Positions 35,601 to 45,808 of a stretch of 64,000 nucleotides of DNA are shown here, one piece after another (the stretch's first letter is position 1; every line of letters begins with the position of its first letter). Source of the stretch: Annulohypoxylon bovei var. microspora (lineage: Eukaryota; Ascomycota; Sordariomycetes; Xylariales; Hypoxylaceae). The position numbers and the translations under genes are program-made. Location of the stretch: contig MU405224.1 in NCBI GenBank assembly GCA_022836615.1, positions 248,001 to 312,000 of the forward strand, written 5' to 3'. The notes under the pieces are model-generated. The model was not told the DNA's origin, did not search any database, and saw nothing but the letters and a program-made list of their open reading frames with translations.

Positions 35601-37301
35601 ATGGCCTTAGGTTCTAACATAATTTCAGATATCTACCTGCCGAACACTTGTTCAGTACCTTCGTCTCCATCCCATCTTTCGATCCCGATAATCTCAGTCC
35701 CAGCAGACGCGCGCCTCTCCGGTACCAGTGAACGCTTCAACCGGGAGTCGTCTAAACCATCTCGACCAACGTGTCGATACGCTAAGGCCAACTTGAGAGA
35801 GGAAACCCTAACATCACAAATTCTCAGACGTATTTTCAATATTCCTCGTCCCCTACCTTTCTACCATTCTTCTCGGCTCTCTCATTTACAACTCCTAAAA
35901 AAATCTCGGAAACTGCTATCCACCGCTCGGCTTGATAAGAACAATTTTCTTCCTAAACCCACTGCCGTCTTGGGAGGCAAAAGAAAAGAATCTGCACCGG
36001 CTTTCGCAGCCTTTTCGAAATTCGATATGACAACACGCCACAGTATCGTCGCCTGCAAGGCTGTCTCCTCACGGCCTATCACCATTGTCGCTACCTCGTA
36101 TGACGTTGACAATCAACTCCGAAACGACGTTATCTCAGATAATGAAAACAAGTACTACTCTACCAATCCCGATCTTCCTGATGAGGGAGTCTTCATAATC
36201 TACCGTAATCGAGCCCTCCAGATCGCCGCACCACCGTGTGACCAAAGGAAATGCAACACTTCTCAGCTCTGCCGCTGCCACAATTCTCAATTCTCCACCC
36301 AAGGCGCTCTCCTCTGTCACCAGACTTCTAAGAAAGGGGGAGTAAGATGGCCGATACGGAAACCTTGTTCCCATTGCCTATTCAACTGGCTCCATCTGTA
36401 TCAAGCTACGGAAACCGCAAACAAACTCAACATGAAGTGTCTCCAGCACCCTCGCTCTCTAACATTGGCCACCCTACACGGCCAGGAGGCCTTCTATTAC
36501 GACGGCGAGATAGAAGAGCAGTATGTCCATTCTCAAAACAACGGGAAGGTCGGCAAATCTACCAATGGCAAATCATCCTGCCCGCCACGCGTTTTCGAGT
36601 GGATGACGGATGCCTGGAATGACTTCACAAACTGTTGTTGCTGTAAAACCGGCTCCATCACGTCTCTATCTGACGCCGAAGGCGACACGCATAACGAAGA
36701 ATGTTCCGGTAGCGAACAAGGCGAGTCTGACAATGATTGGGACTGGGATGACCTCGATATTCCATGCAAAAGGAGGAGCACTTCGAGTATTTCCGAATGC
36801 GATGATTACGACTTCATCGAGGATCTCATTGACAAAGAATTTCCGAAGCTTCAAAAGAGAAGAGGTGCCGATATCGATGTCGGCTCCCAATCAAAAGCTG
36901 AGCTGTATCCTGTGTCAATAAGCGACATCGATTCCAACGAAGAAGATGACGATCCCGTCCCTATCATTACTCCACCCAAGAACATGGTTATTGGACAAGG
37001 ACTGCGTACCTCGACAGATCTCGCACCATCCATCCTAATTCCCGCAAGAAATGGCAGCTTAACGACCATTCCCGATTCCCGACATATGAAATCACAGCGC
37101 TCCTTCGGAACCAAGCGTTCGTACTTCGATCTTGTACGCTCTGGACAATGCGACCCACAGTCGGAGGAGGGCCTCTCTCGGGCGAAGCAGCGGAAGCTGG
37201 ACCTCGCCGTAACAGAGTCTGCATATCGGTGTCGGGAGGATTTTACAGTCCACGAACCGTTCTCCAAGAACCATATTCTGCAGAAACTTGTCCCTGTCTA
37301 A
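35601..37301 (+). CDS. Unrecognised protein, 566 aa, single exon
   Basis: I do not recognise the family. The frame is intronless for 566 codons from ATG. The N-terminal ~150 residues are basic and Ser/Pro-rich and lack a signal peptide. Residues ~210-285 hold a cluster of Cys and His (CDQRKCNTSQLCRCH, then LLCHQ, CSHCLF and KCLQH) that could bind zinc. A CCCC stretch (NCCCCKTG) lies at about residue 345. The C-terminal half is acidic and Ser/Asp-rich with short KRR/KQRK basic patches (possible nuclear signals). Codon usage is less biased than in the conserved genes. It is probably a lineage-restricted nuclear or cytosolic protein; function unknown. Confidence 0.62.
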   Translation: MALGSNIISDIYLPNTCSVPSSPSHLSIPIISVPADARLSGTSERFNRESSKPSRPTCRYAKANLREETLTSQILRRIFNIPRPLPFYHSSRLSHLQLLKKSRKLLSTARLDKNNFLPKPTAVLGGKRKESAPAFAAFSKFDMTTRHSIVACKAVSSRPITIVATSYDVDNQLRNDVISDNENKYYSTNPDLPDEGVFIIYRNRALQIAAPPCDQRKCNTSQLCRCHNSQFSTQGALLCHQTSKKGGVRWPIRKPCSHCLFNWLHLYQATETANKLNMKCLQHPRSLTLATLHGQEAFYYDGEIEEQYVHSQNNGKVGKSTNGKSSCPPRVFEWMTDAWNDFTNCCCCKTGSITSLSDAEGDTHNEECSGSEQGESDNDWDWDDLDIPCKRRSTSSISECDDYDFIEDLIDKEFPKLQKRRGADIDVGSQSKAELYPVSISDIDSNEEDDDPVPIITPPKNMVIGQGLRTSTDLAPSILIPARNGSLTTIPDSRHMKSQRSFGTKRSYFDLVRSGQCDPQSEEGLSRAKQRKLDLAVTESAYRCREDFTVHEPFSKNHILQKLVPV

Positions 37302-38051
37302 GGGGAATAACCGAGAACACGCCAACGAAAAGACGATTGCTGCCCCTAATTGAACACGCCGTGTTTGCGTCTGAACTATACAGCAAATTGACGTTGGGAG
37401 ATTCCGTGCCATTCATTCACCTTTTTTTTTGTTTCCAGCTTACGGTTCTATACGGTCTCAATTCGCGTGGCGTAGCAGAACCAACATTGCCAGAACAGTT
37501 ACTCTTGATTCTCCTCGACTTCCACGTCACTACAAATAGTACCAGTAGACAGTGTAGCCGAGAGCAAAAAACACAGTCTCTGTTGTACCACATTTCTAGA
37601 AGAGAGATTAGTCTCTACACGCAGATATTGAGAAGACTCAATCACCAATTTGGCACATTGCTATCACTAAGGTATATACACCAATCCCCCCTCCCCTGAA
37701 TCCTAGATCACGACACTAACTCTGTTTAGCATCGACTTCTCATCCGCCACAGTTAAGAAGTGCAATGTACATCAGTCACAATAGGATTGTTGCAGAAACA
37801 GTGCCGGTTACTTGCAAATAATTCGCTTAGGGGGAGGGACAATCGCTACCACGTTATGATTCATTTGTTGATTATGGTTCTCATTGTGCAACTCATAGGA
37901 AACAATCCAGGTTTTTTCTTTCATACTACTGCGTTACGAAAGTTGATGGCTCTTTAAATGGCTACACTGATATGTCTACCTTTGAGAAATGTGAATAATG
38001 TACGGGCAGTAGATCACATCGCAAAGACATCAGTAATTAACTGCCCACCTA

Positions 38052-38211
38052 GTACTGTGTCAGCCTTAAGCTAAACCTTAGGTCTACATATAGAGACCTC
38101 TTCGCTAAAATTTAATAATTAACCGCTATAACCCAGGGCACTTAGCCATCAAGACAAAGCTTCTCACGGTACGTAAAGGCCTTAGTTTACACGGTTTTAA
38201 CCCCTGACAGA
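38052..38211 (+). repeat. Dispersed repeat, copy B (partner at 17611-17760)
   Basis: Same block order as copy A, with small insertions. Many differences are C or G in A replaced by T or A here, for example CCCGC to TTCGC and TTTTGGCCC to TTTTAACCC. That pattern resembles repeat-induced point mutation. No coding capacity or terminal repeats can be seen. Confidence 0.7.
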
Positions 38212-39584
38212 ATGGAGTCAGGTTAAGTATGTGTTAATGCTACTGTATTGGACTGTGCGTAACTTTATCCCCTACTTGCCCATATTGGTAAGTAGCACAT
38301 GCTATGGCGGGTAGTGCATGTCAGCTGTGGATTGCAGGGGATAGTTCTGTGCACAGTTTAATATAGTATGATCCCATGAGAAAAAGCTATGCTTTGCTTG
38401 ACCACCAAAACCCACAAGCCTCCTCAGTCGTACCATATTACTTAGTATTTAACTCAAATGAGTACCTAGGCACCTAGGCAAAGAGAATGAGAGTAAAACC
38501 ACGCAACCGAACGTTTTTTATTAAACTTAAAGGCTGAAAATAGGGGCGAACTCCTTTATTCGTACTTTCCTTTCCCTATAACCATCGTAACGACGTGGAA
38601 CTTAAACGTACATACGGGATTACCTATGTAGTTATTCAGCACATATATTCAAATGATATTAAATCATAATCGTCGCGATAACGTTTAGCGCAAAGTAATT
38701 ACCTTACATTTGTACGACGATATACCCACTCTTCCCTCTCTTATATAAACTTGGAATCCTCTCTCCTACAACTGTCCTTCTTCTAATATCCACTCATTCG
38801 GATCCTTCAACATTATGAATCAACACAACTACACAACCATTAACCATCAATTCTATTCTCTCATTTTATCAGTTTCATTCTCCCCTTCAAAGTTCATCAA
38901 CGACACTATCCTGTTCTAACAACCCCTACATCTTTAACATCATTCACTCTTTAATAAATACCTGTCCTTAAGAGCTCATGGTTTATTGACGTCAGTGGCC
39001 ATCGTCGTCTTTGGCAATGTTAGGTTTTACAACCTAAGAAAAACAACCTCCTTCCCACTCATAACATCATGGCATATGGGGTGTGGATCTTAGGGAAAGC
39101 GTTGCTGTCGGTTGGGAAGGTGATCATGGTAGCCGGGCAATGGTAGTCGGGCAATATATGACTAAAGATTAGTATCGAGTCACTATATGTTTCGTGTGTT
39201 AAACGTCAACACACGAGGGAGTATAGGCCGAGATGTGGAGTACGGTTCGCCTGGACCTCGAACTGCTTCACCGTGTCGAGCGGCTCTCAAGTAAGGCCAC
39301 CGCTTCGATGATTTTGATCACCGGTGACTAGGTACGAATACCGCAAGCTACGCATTGCAGCTTTCATGGACGGTCTTCAGGCCATAGAGGAACGCCTTTT
39401 TGCCCCAACTGGCATTGAATTGGCCTAATGTCACTGGTATAGGCCACCCAGAATGGTCTACTCAAATGAAACCGCATTGTCTAACCGACGGACACAGAAA
39501 CTAGAGGCCCACGAAGTCTTGCACTTGTTGGCGTGCAAATTGGCCTTTATTACCATACGCGATGCCTAACTACCCCTACCATGA

Positions 39585-39824
39585 ACTATCCCAGCATATG
39601 CCGATATTTCATTAGCAGCAACCTTAGCAGGTACTAATGCCGTCGGCTCAGATAAAGCAGAAGGATAGCCAGGAGTCTGCTATATCGGACGCGGGGAATG
39701 TTACGTGGCCGTTATTAGGAAGATACGTGAGAATGGACCGTGTACACTACCTAGTATTGAGAGAGCCGTAGGCAAGACTTGGATAGAAGCCTTTATATCC
39801 TCTAAGGATGAAGTTGGACAATGA
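39585..39824 (+). pseudogene. Possible degenerate coding fragment
   Basis: A frame open for 27 codons, one TAG (39666), then 52 more codons to a TGA (39822-39824). The downstream part has three Cys and an amphipathic composition. It could be the remnant of a small Cys-containing protein gene or chance. No family is recognised. Confidence 0.25.
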
Positions 39825-40089
39825 AACAGAGACTAGAATATAATATTAAACGTACTTGTCGAGTTTACAATGCGTGATAAAATGAGTAACAATTATTTTA
39901 TGTGATATTGTAATAATTGCAATTATAAAGAACATCATTGTACCTGTTACATGCATATTAGTTTCATCTATGCGAGGGGTGATTCTTATATAGAAACTAA
40001 AAGTTTTCGTATTTTAATTCATGATTTAAATACACCAACGACGAATTCACAATATGATGACGAAGGGAATACATGATCCATGATAGGCC

Positions 40090-42421
40090 ATGAATAGTCT
40101 TTATATGATACACGGCCCCTTTCGTCGGTCCTTACTGGCTCGGCCGTCTCATATCTTAAAAAGATACAAATTCTCAGCCCGCTCCCAGCTTCAAGACCTC
40201 GTATATAAGCCGAAGAACCACCTTCTCCCTACGAAACCAGCTAGGACGCGCTTTGCGCCTTCGCCGACCGGATACCTACATATCGGCTCATTGAGGACAG
40301 CACTTTATAATTACTTGCTCGCGAAGGCCACTGGTGGCCAATTCATATTAAGGATAGAGGATACCGATCAGGTGGGTTCGAGCTAAACCCCGTTAGGACC
40401 TGGTTTAGTTGTTCGATATTCTAACGATTTAGTCGAGAATCGTACCGGATGCTGAAAAGAGATTATACGAAGATCTGAAATGGGCCGGTCTAAGCTGGGA
40501 CGAAGGTTCGAGAACCGTGCTCCTCAAGTGTAGACTGTTCTCATTCTCACTCATGACCCCTTATAGGTCCCGATGTTGGAGGGCCGTTCAACCCGTATAA
40601 ACAGGTATTTCTATCATAAGTCAATTGACTCATTTAGTAATACTAAAACTATTCATAAGTCAGAGAATACACCTGTGTATTCAAAGTATGCGGATCAATT
40701 ACTCGACGAAGGCCACGCATACCGGTGTTTCTGTAAACCCGAAGAACTGGACCAAATGAGGCTCATCAATATACAAGAGGGCAGACAGTGCATCTACAAC
40801 GGCCACTGCTCACACATCCCGCCGGACGTCTCGTCCCAACGTGCAACGGACGGGGAGGAGCATTGTATACGCTTTAGGCGCGGGCCTACCCCTACGGTGA
40901 ACGACATAGTGGACGACTTAGTGTACGGGCGATCTATAAATTCGTACCCGGACGATGATTTTATCCTCATCAAGAAAGACGGGTACCCTACCTACCACTT
41001 CGCTAATGTCATCGATGACCATCAGATGGAGATCACGCATGTGGTTCGAGGAGCAGTGAGTCCAGCGCCTACACCATGTATCTCTACCGAGTTATCAGGG
41101 GCTAACAGACGTAACCCAAGGAATGGCTCATATCCACGCCTAGACACATAGCCCTCTACCGGGCCTTCGGATGGGACGCCCCCAAGTTCGCGCACGTCGG
41201 ACTCCTCGTGAATCAGCACGGGCAGAAGCTAAGTAAGCGCCAAAACGACGTCGACATCTCCTCGTGGAGAGATCAGGGGTACCTACCCATCACGCTGCTA
41301 AACTACGTCTTGTTCATGGGCTGGAGTCTGGGTAAGGGCGTCCGAGGCCAGAGAGAACTTATGGACTTGGAAGAGATGGTTAAAAAGGTGAGCACACTAC
41401 ACCATATCGTCGAATCTAGCACGTGGTTTAAGGGATTACGAAAACACTGACAGAGACACAGTTTGATCTCAGCTTCACAAAAGGAAATGTCATCGTCAAC
41501 AGCAAATTCCAGTTCTTCCAGAAGGGCCACGTGCTGCGCCTCTTGGAATCCAATCCCAAAGAGCTCTACGACACGGTAGAGCCCTCGGTCATAGCACATG
41601 TGCGGAAGTACGAAAACGTGTACACGGACCCTGCGGTCGCCGTCGATAGCGCCGCTGCCTCGATCGGGCGCGTGGTATTGTGTGCCCGGGCTCCTCCGTT
41701 TTCGGGAAGCGGAAGCGGGATAAACATGAGCCACGTGAAAAAGATCCTAGAGGCCGACATCGCGAACTTCAGGGATGCCCAAAGCTACGTGCAGCGGATC
41801 CGGTACCTCATCTGGGAGGTGCCCTTGCCCGTCTACGTCGAAGGCTACGGGGAGAACATGGCACAACACGAACTGCACTTCAGCGAGCAGGAGGATTTGG
41901 CTACGGATGCCCCCCCGGCAATCCCCACGCTCACGGAGGACACCCGCGTCAGCGTATCTTCCCTCACGGCCAAGCTGCAGGATCGGCTACAGGCCATCGA
42001 AGAAGAGCAATGGACTAAATCCGCCATCGAGGAGGCCCTCAAGCCCTTCCTCCGATCCGTGTTCTCCGTTCCCAAGCCCAAGATCGAGCTCATGATAGAG
42101 ACAGAAGCGAAGACTGAGGTAGAGACAGAGACAGAAACCGAACCCAAAACCGAACCCGAGACTGAACCCAACGGCGAAAAATCCGTGGCTACTCTCTGGG
42201 GTTCCCACCTCGTGCGGTGGGCCTTAACGGGGGGACACAGCGGACCCGGGCTGATACTGAGCATGGCACTACTAGGCAAGGAGGCGACGGTCGCGCGGGT
42301 GGGAGCCGCGCTCGAGGCTGCCAAGACCATCGAGGAGTCCCCGGATATTCTGGCAGGATTTGAAGAGGCCGAACCAGTAGACTCGTATGCACCGCAGTTC
42401 GCGGTTCGGTATACAATTTGA
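40090..42421 (+). CDS. MSE1: Mitochondrial glutamyl-tRNA synthetase, 671 aa, 6 exons
   Basis: Class I aminoacyl-tRNA synthetase charging mitochondrial tRNA-Glu. Exons are 40090-40371, 40433-40505, 40567-40604, 40660-41055, 41121-41387 and 41462-42421. A basic mitochondrial presequence precedes TRFAPSPTGYLHIGSLRTALYN (HIGH motif, HIGS). The Rossmann fold continues with RIEDTDQ, PYKQSENTPVYSKYA and YHFANVIDDHQMEITHVVRG, and the KMSKS equivalent is KLSKR in exon 5. The 38-nt exon 3 is a microexon supported by the conserved GPFNP reading. The C-terminal anticodon-binding region carries an extra Thr/Glu repeat near residues 560-585. This makes the protein longer than the bacterial enzyme. It sits near RSM10 and MSW1. 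Confidence 0.94.
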
Positions 42422-42789
42422 ACAATACAGTATGATTCCTACATGTATGATATTGTATTTTATCATAAAATACGTATTTTTTTTTTCGAACCCCTACATG
42501 ATCTGTACTCGCAGGAGTAGAATCGATTGCTACGATCCACGGCGACACGGCTAGCTTCCAGTGAACGAAAATCACGTGAAGAATGTATGAAGACCCGTGT
42601 ATACGTACTGACATATCAGATCCTAGGCATCGCGCGTGCTGTTCTTATTGTCCCTTTTTTTTAATCAAATCTCTACCCATCCGGTAATAGATAACGCCGT
42701 CCTAATGCTTCATGTCTCATGAGAGGGTACTACACACAGACACCCAGGGACCAATCCCTATGCCCCTATCCTCAACTAAAAATGGATAT
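42422..42789. terminator. Convergent 3' region of MSE1 and CSN5
   Basis: 368 bp between two stop codons facing each other. A T-rich run at about 42478-42486 and AT-rich segments could serve polyadenylation in both directions. No gene is seen. Confidence 0.45.
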
Positions 42790-43979
42790 TCACGCCGTTG
42801 CTGTTGTCGTCGTCGTAGGTTCCGTAGCAGTATGCGTAGTGGTGGTAGTAATATTTCTAGCAGCACCGCCCAGCCCGTTGAAGATCTTGGCCTTCACCTC
42901 GACGGCCATAAGCCCCTGCTTCTCGTTCATGGTGACGAGGTGGCTCGCGCGGGCCAGCTTGTCGACCTCCACATCAACCACCCCCTTGCCGCTTGCGTGC
43001 AGCCCCATGCCGCCGCCCCGGGCAGCGCGCTGATAGGACGCGGTGGTGTCGCGGATCTTGGAGCCCAGGTCCAGCAGCTGCTTGTTGCCGTAGTCGCGGT
43101 TCGTGAGCAGCGTGTTCTGCGAGAGCGTCTGCACCCAGTACTTGCTCCACAGCAGCTCGAGCAGGTTGGAGTCGAGCGTGGACTTGAAGTGGGACACCTC
43201 GAGGCTGTAGTAGCGGCTCGCGTGGGCGCCGAAGTCCTCGGCCTTGGCCAGCGGGACGGAGGAGTGGCTGCCGCCGGCGCCGGCGGCGGACGAGGGCGGC
43301 TTGTAGTCGTCGGGGTAGGTGCGGAAGGCGCCGATCTCGACGCGGCCGGCGCTGATGGTGCGGTCGGGGTCGATGACGACGGCGACGAAGGGGTCGTTGA
43401 ACTTCTGCTGCATGCTCTGGGTGCCGACGTCGATGCCGCTCAGCCAGCAGCCGTAGCCGGGGTGGCTGTGGTACCAGCCGACGGCGTTCTCCTGGCGGCT
43501 GCCCTGGTCGCGCGAGAGCTGCAGGTACTGGACCATGTACTCGTTGGCGTCGTCCTGGGCGTTGACGCGGGTCTCGGTGCCCTCGACGGGCAGGCCGAAG
43601 GCGTCGGTGACCACGACGGTGTCGCCGTCGGTGTAGCCCTGCATCAGGCCCATGACCTCGATGGGGCCGCCGGTGCGCGCGTGCATGACCATCTTGATCA
43701 GCGCGACGGCGCTGATGCGCACGTGCTGGAAGTGGTGCGGGTTCTCCCTCCACGGCTTCGCCGCGTTGACCTCCGTCTGCCTGTCGCCGTCGTAGTCGTA
43801 CAGGGCGTCGCGCGTCGGGTCAACGAGCTTGACGTCGTTGTCGAGCTCTGGCGGGGCAAGGGTTGTCAGTATTACATTTCTATTCTAGAAGATGCCGAGG
43901 CGGTTGGTGTGGATATAGATGTAGAAAAGGAGGAGAGGAGAGGTGGAGGCTTACCCCATGATTTCATAGCCACCTCCAT
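42790..43979 (-). CDS. CSN5: COP9 signalosome subunit 5 (JAMM deneddylase), 360 aa
   Basis: Catalytic subunit of the COP9 signalosome, removing NEDD8 from cullins in the nucleus and cytosol. Exons on minus are 43979-43955 and 43847-42790; the 107-nt phase-1 intron joins MEVAMKSW to ELDNDVKLVDPTRDALY. An ATG 186 nt further upstream is in frame, but the shorter start matches the usual family N-terminus. The JAMM metalloprotease site is complete: Glu about 72, HSHPGYGCWLSGID with His about 135 and 137, Ser about 145 and Asp about 148. The C-terminal helices follow. The protein ends in an odd Thr-rich tail (ITTTTTHTATEPTTTTTATA). The central coding DNA is extremely GC-rich, producing a 447-codon antisense open frame. 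Confidence 0.95.
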
Positions 43980-44297
43980 CTTGGCTACCGATTTCGTGGA
44001 AAGCTTGCTTAATTCCCCAACGGTAAGAAGGTCGGAGGTGTTTGTGAAGTTGTAAGTTGTTGAAGGTACAGTATTGTTGGCGATAGGTTGATGAAGGTGG
44101 GGTGTAGCTTTGATAAGATTAAGCTGTTTTACTGCATTACTTAGGTAAGCTCTGGTTAGTTGCATTTCTCCACACCCCTCCTTCTTATCGATAAGATTTC
44201 AAATTTCGAGCTTTGTCATCGAGGATCCACTTCTCGTCAATCTTCAAGATCGCGATTCGATTCTCCAGGTGGAGGAGAAAATAGCAACTCTCACAAC
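43980..44297. promoter_or_regulatory. Divergent promoter between CSN5 and RSM10
   Basis: 318 bp between the two start codons; both promoters must fit here. No specific motif was recognised. If CSN5 used its upstream ATG (44165), the gap would shrink to about 130 bp. Confidence 0.5.
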
Positions 44298-45308
44298 ATG
44301 TCGCGGTTAATAGCGCGGCCAATGCGGCAGGCGCTGTCCAGGTCTTTGGTAGGATTTCTCTTTTGAAGAGTTCTGAATTGTTTATCTTACAGTTTGAAAG
44401 GTCCAACAACCGCGAAATGCCTTGGTGCCCTTCGTGAGCATCCGGTCACTAGCATCTATGTATGCCCCTCGTCCGCAATCCAATCGCTTTACGCTATTAA
44501 ACAAAGATCTAACCTGTCCGTAGAGCTGACTCTGAACCCAATTCCGAGTCCCCTGAGTCCCCTGAGTCCCTCGAACCCCTCGAGCCCCTCGAGTCCCAAT
44601 CTGGGCTCCCTGAACTAGTTGTGTACGAACATGGATTCAGCACCTACGATATGCGATTACTTACACAGAGCACAGGAACGAGCTCCCAGACCCTCGCGAA
44701 GAGGATGACGTTCGACTTCCTAGGGCAGTCCAAGCCCTCTACCTTCAACCACTACGGAGGGAAGCCGAGTTCGGTGTACCGTCATGCGACTTGCAACTGC
44801 GATCGTTCAGCATCCCCAACCTCGAGTTCTTCTGCGACTTTGCGCTCCGAGCCGCATATTATCTAAACCTCCCCGCGTTTGGACCAGTACCCCTACCTAA
44901 AATAGTAGAGCGATGGACAGTTCCGAAGAGTCATTTCATCTACAAGAAGTCGCAGGAGAACTTTGAAAGAATCACGAGGAGGAGGCTGATCCAGGTCAGA
45001 GACGGACACCCGGAGACGGTGCAGATCTGGTTGGCATACCTACAGAAGCACGCCTACTACGGAATTGGTATGAAGGCAAATGTCTGGGAGTTTACAGGCC
45101 TTGGTAGGTTTAAGATGTCTGAATTCACGAGATCATCAATAGCTGACTTAGATACACAGATCCTGGTAAGCAGATGGATGCGCAGGCTCAGTCTCTACAA
45201 GAGATGGTGGACCAGAAGATGGAGCATTTCGGAAGAGATAAGACTCTAGGTACGGTAGAGAAGGTCAAGGAGTTACTGGCAAGCGAGAGATTCAAGCACA
45301 TGAACTAG
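44298..45308 (+). CDS. RSM10: Mitochondrial small-subunit ribosomal protein uS10m, 255 aa, 5 exons
   Basis: S10-family protein of the mitochondrial 37S subunit. The proposed exons are 44298-44348, 44393-44433, 44524-44622, 44676-45103 and 45160-45308; all phases close. The conserved core in exon 4 reads LYLQPLRREAEFGVPSCDLQLRS, then WTVPKSHFIYKKSQENFER and IGMKANVWEFTGL, and continues in exon 5 with DPGKQMDAQAQSLQEM. The N-terminus is basic, Arg/Ser-rich and without acidic residues for the first 17 codons, as expected for a presequence. Exon 3 is built from a degenerate CCCCTGAGT/CCCCTCGAG repeat giving SPESPESLEPLEPLE. The core is secure; exons 2 and 3 in the poorly conserved N-terminal part are less certain. 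Confidence 0.88.
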
Positions 45309-45808
45309 ATGCGCTGTCTCTGTCCATCTGTACATTGATGTCAATACTTGGCCATTGTAACATAAAATCAACTATTTGCCAATTGAGTCGTTTTTGGTCT
45401 CAACTTGTTCACATGTCTTCATATGCTTCTTGCCCAAGACTTGATTATCTAAATTGTGACACTTGGAAGATTATGTAAGCGTAAAATAAAGGCCTTTGAT
45501 TGGTCCAAGCTCCAATTCGGTCCATTCACGAATATTTTCAATTATCGGACTTGACATCACTAAAAAAGGAATGAAGGAGACTACAAACCCAAGATCCTTT
45601 TTTCTCTTCAGAAAGACTTGAGTAACATTAATTAGAGCTGTAAGAACCTAGGCTTTCCTTAATTATCCAAAATGTGTTTCTCGCTGATTAGTCATCTAAG
45701 GATAGACTTTCGTCATCATCTGAGAAAGAAAAAGCAACTACAAGTTTAAATTAGTTATTAAATGACTACTCCAGCATAAGCTATTATAAGGCTTGAGTCT
45801 CGGAGTAG
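45309..45808. other. Intergenic region between RSM10 and MSW1
   Basis: 500 bp, AT-rich, with the RSM10 3' UTR and the MSW1 promoter. Nothing else can be supported. Confidence 0.5.

Larger units (their letters stand above)
37302..40089. other. 2.8-kb gene-poor stretch
   Basis: Contains the 3' UTR of the 566-aa gene, copy B of a dispersed repeat (38052-38211), a TATA-like TATATAAA (38742-38749) followed by a pyrimidine-rich leader and a 34-codon frame (38815-38919), and a short degenerate open frame around 39585-39824. No intact gene is supported. It is AT-rich with many short direct A/T tracts. Confidence 0.5.

Noticed and set aside
42712..44055. 447-codon plus-strand open frame
   Set aside because: It is antisense to CSN5 and exists because the CSN5 coding strand is very GC-rich and stop-poor; composition is low-complexity Val/Ala/Gly with no recognised domain.
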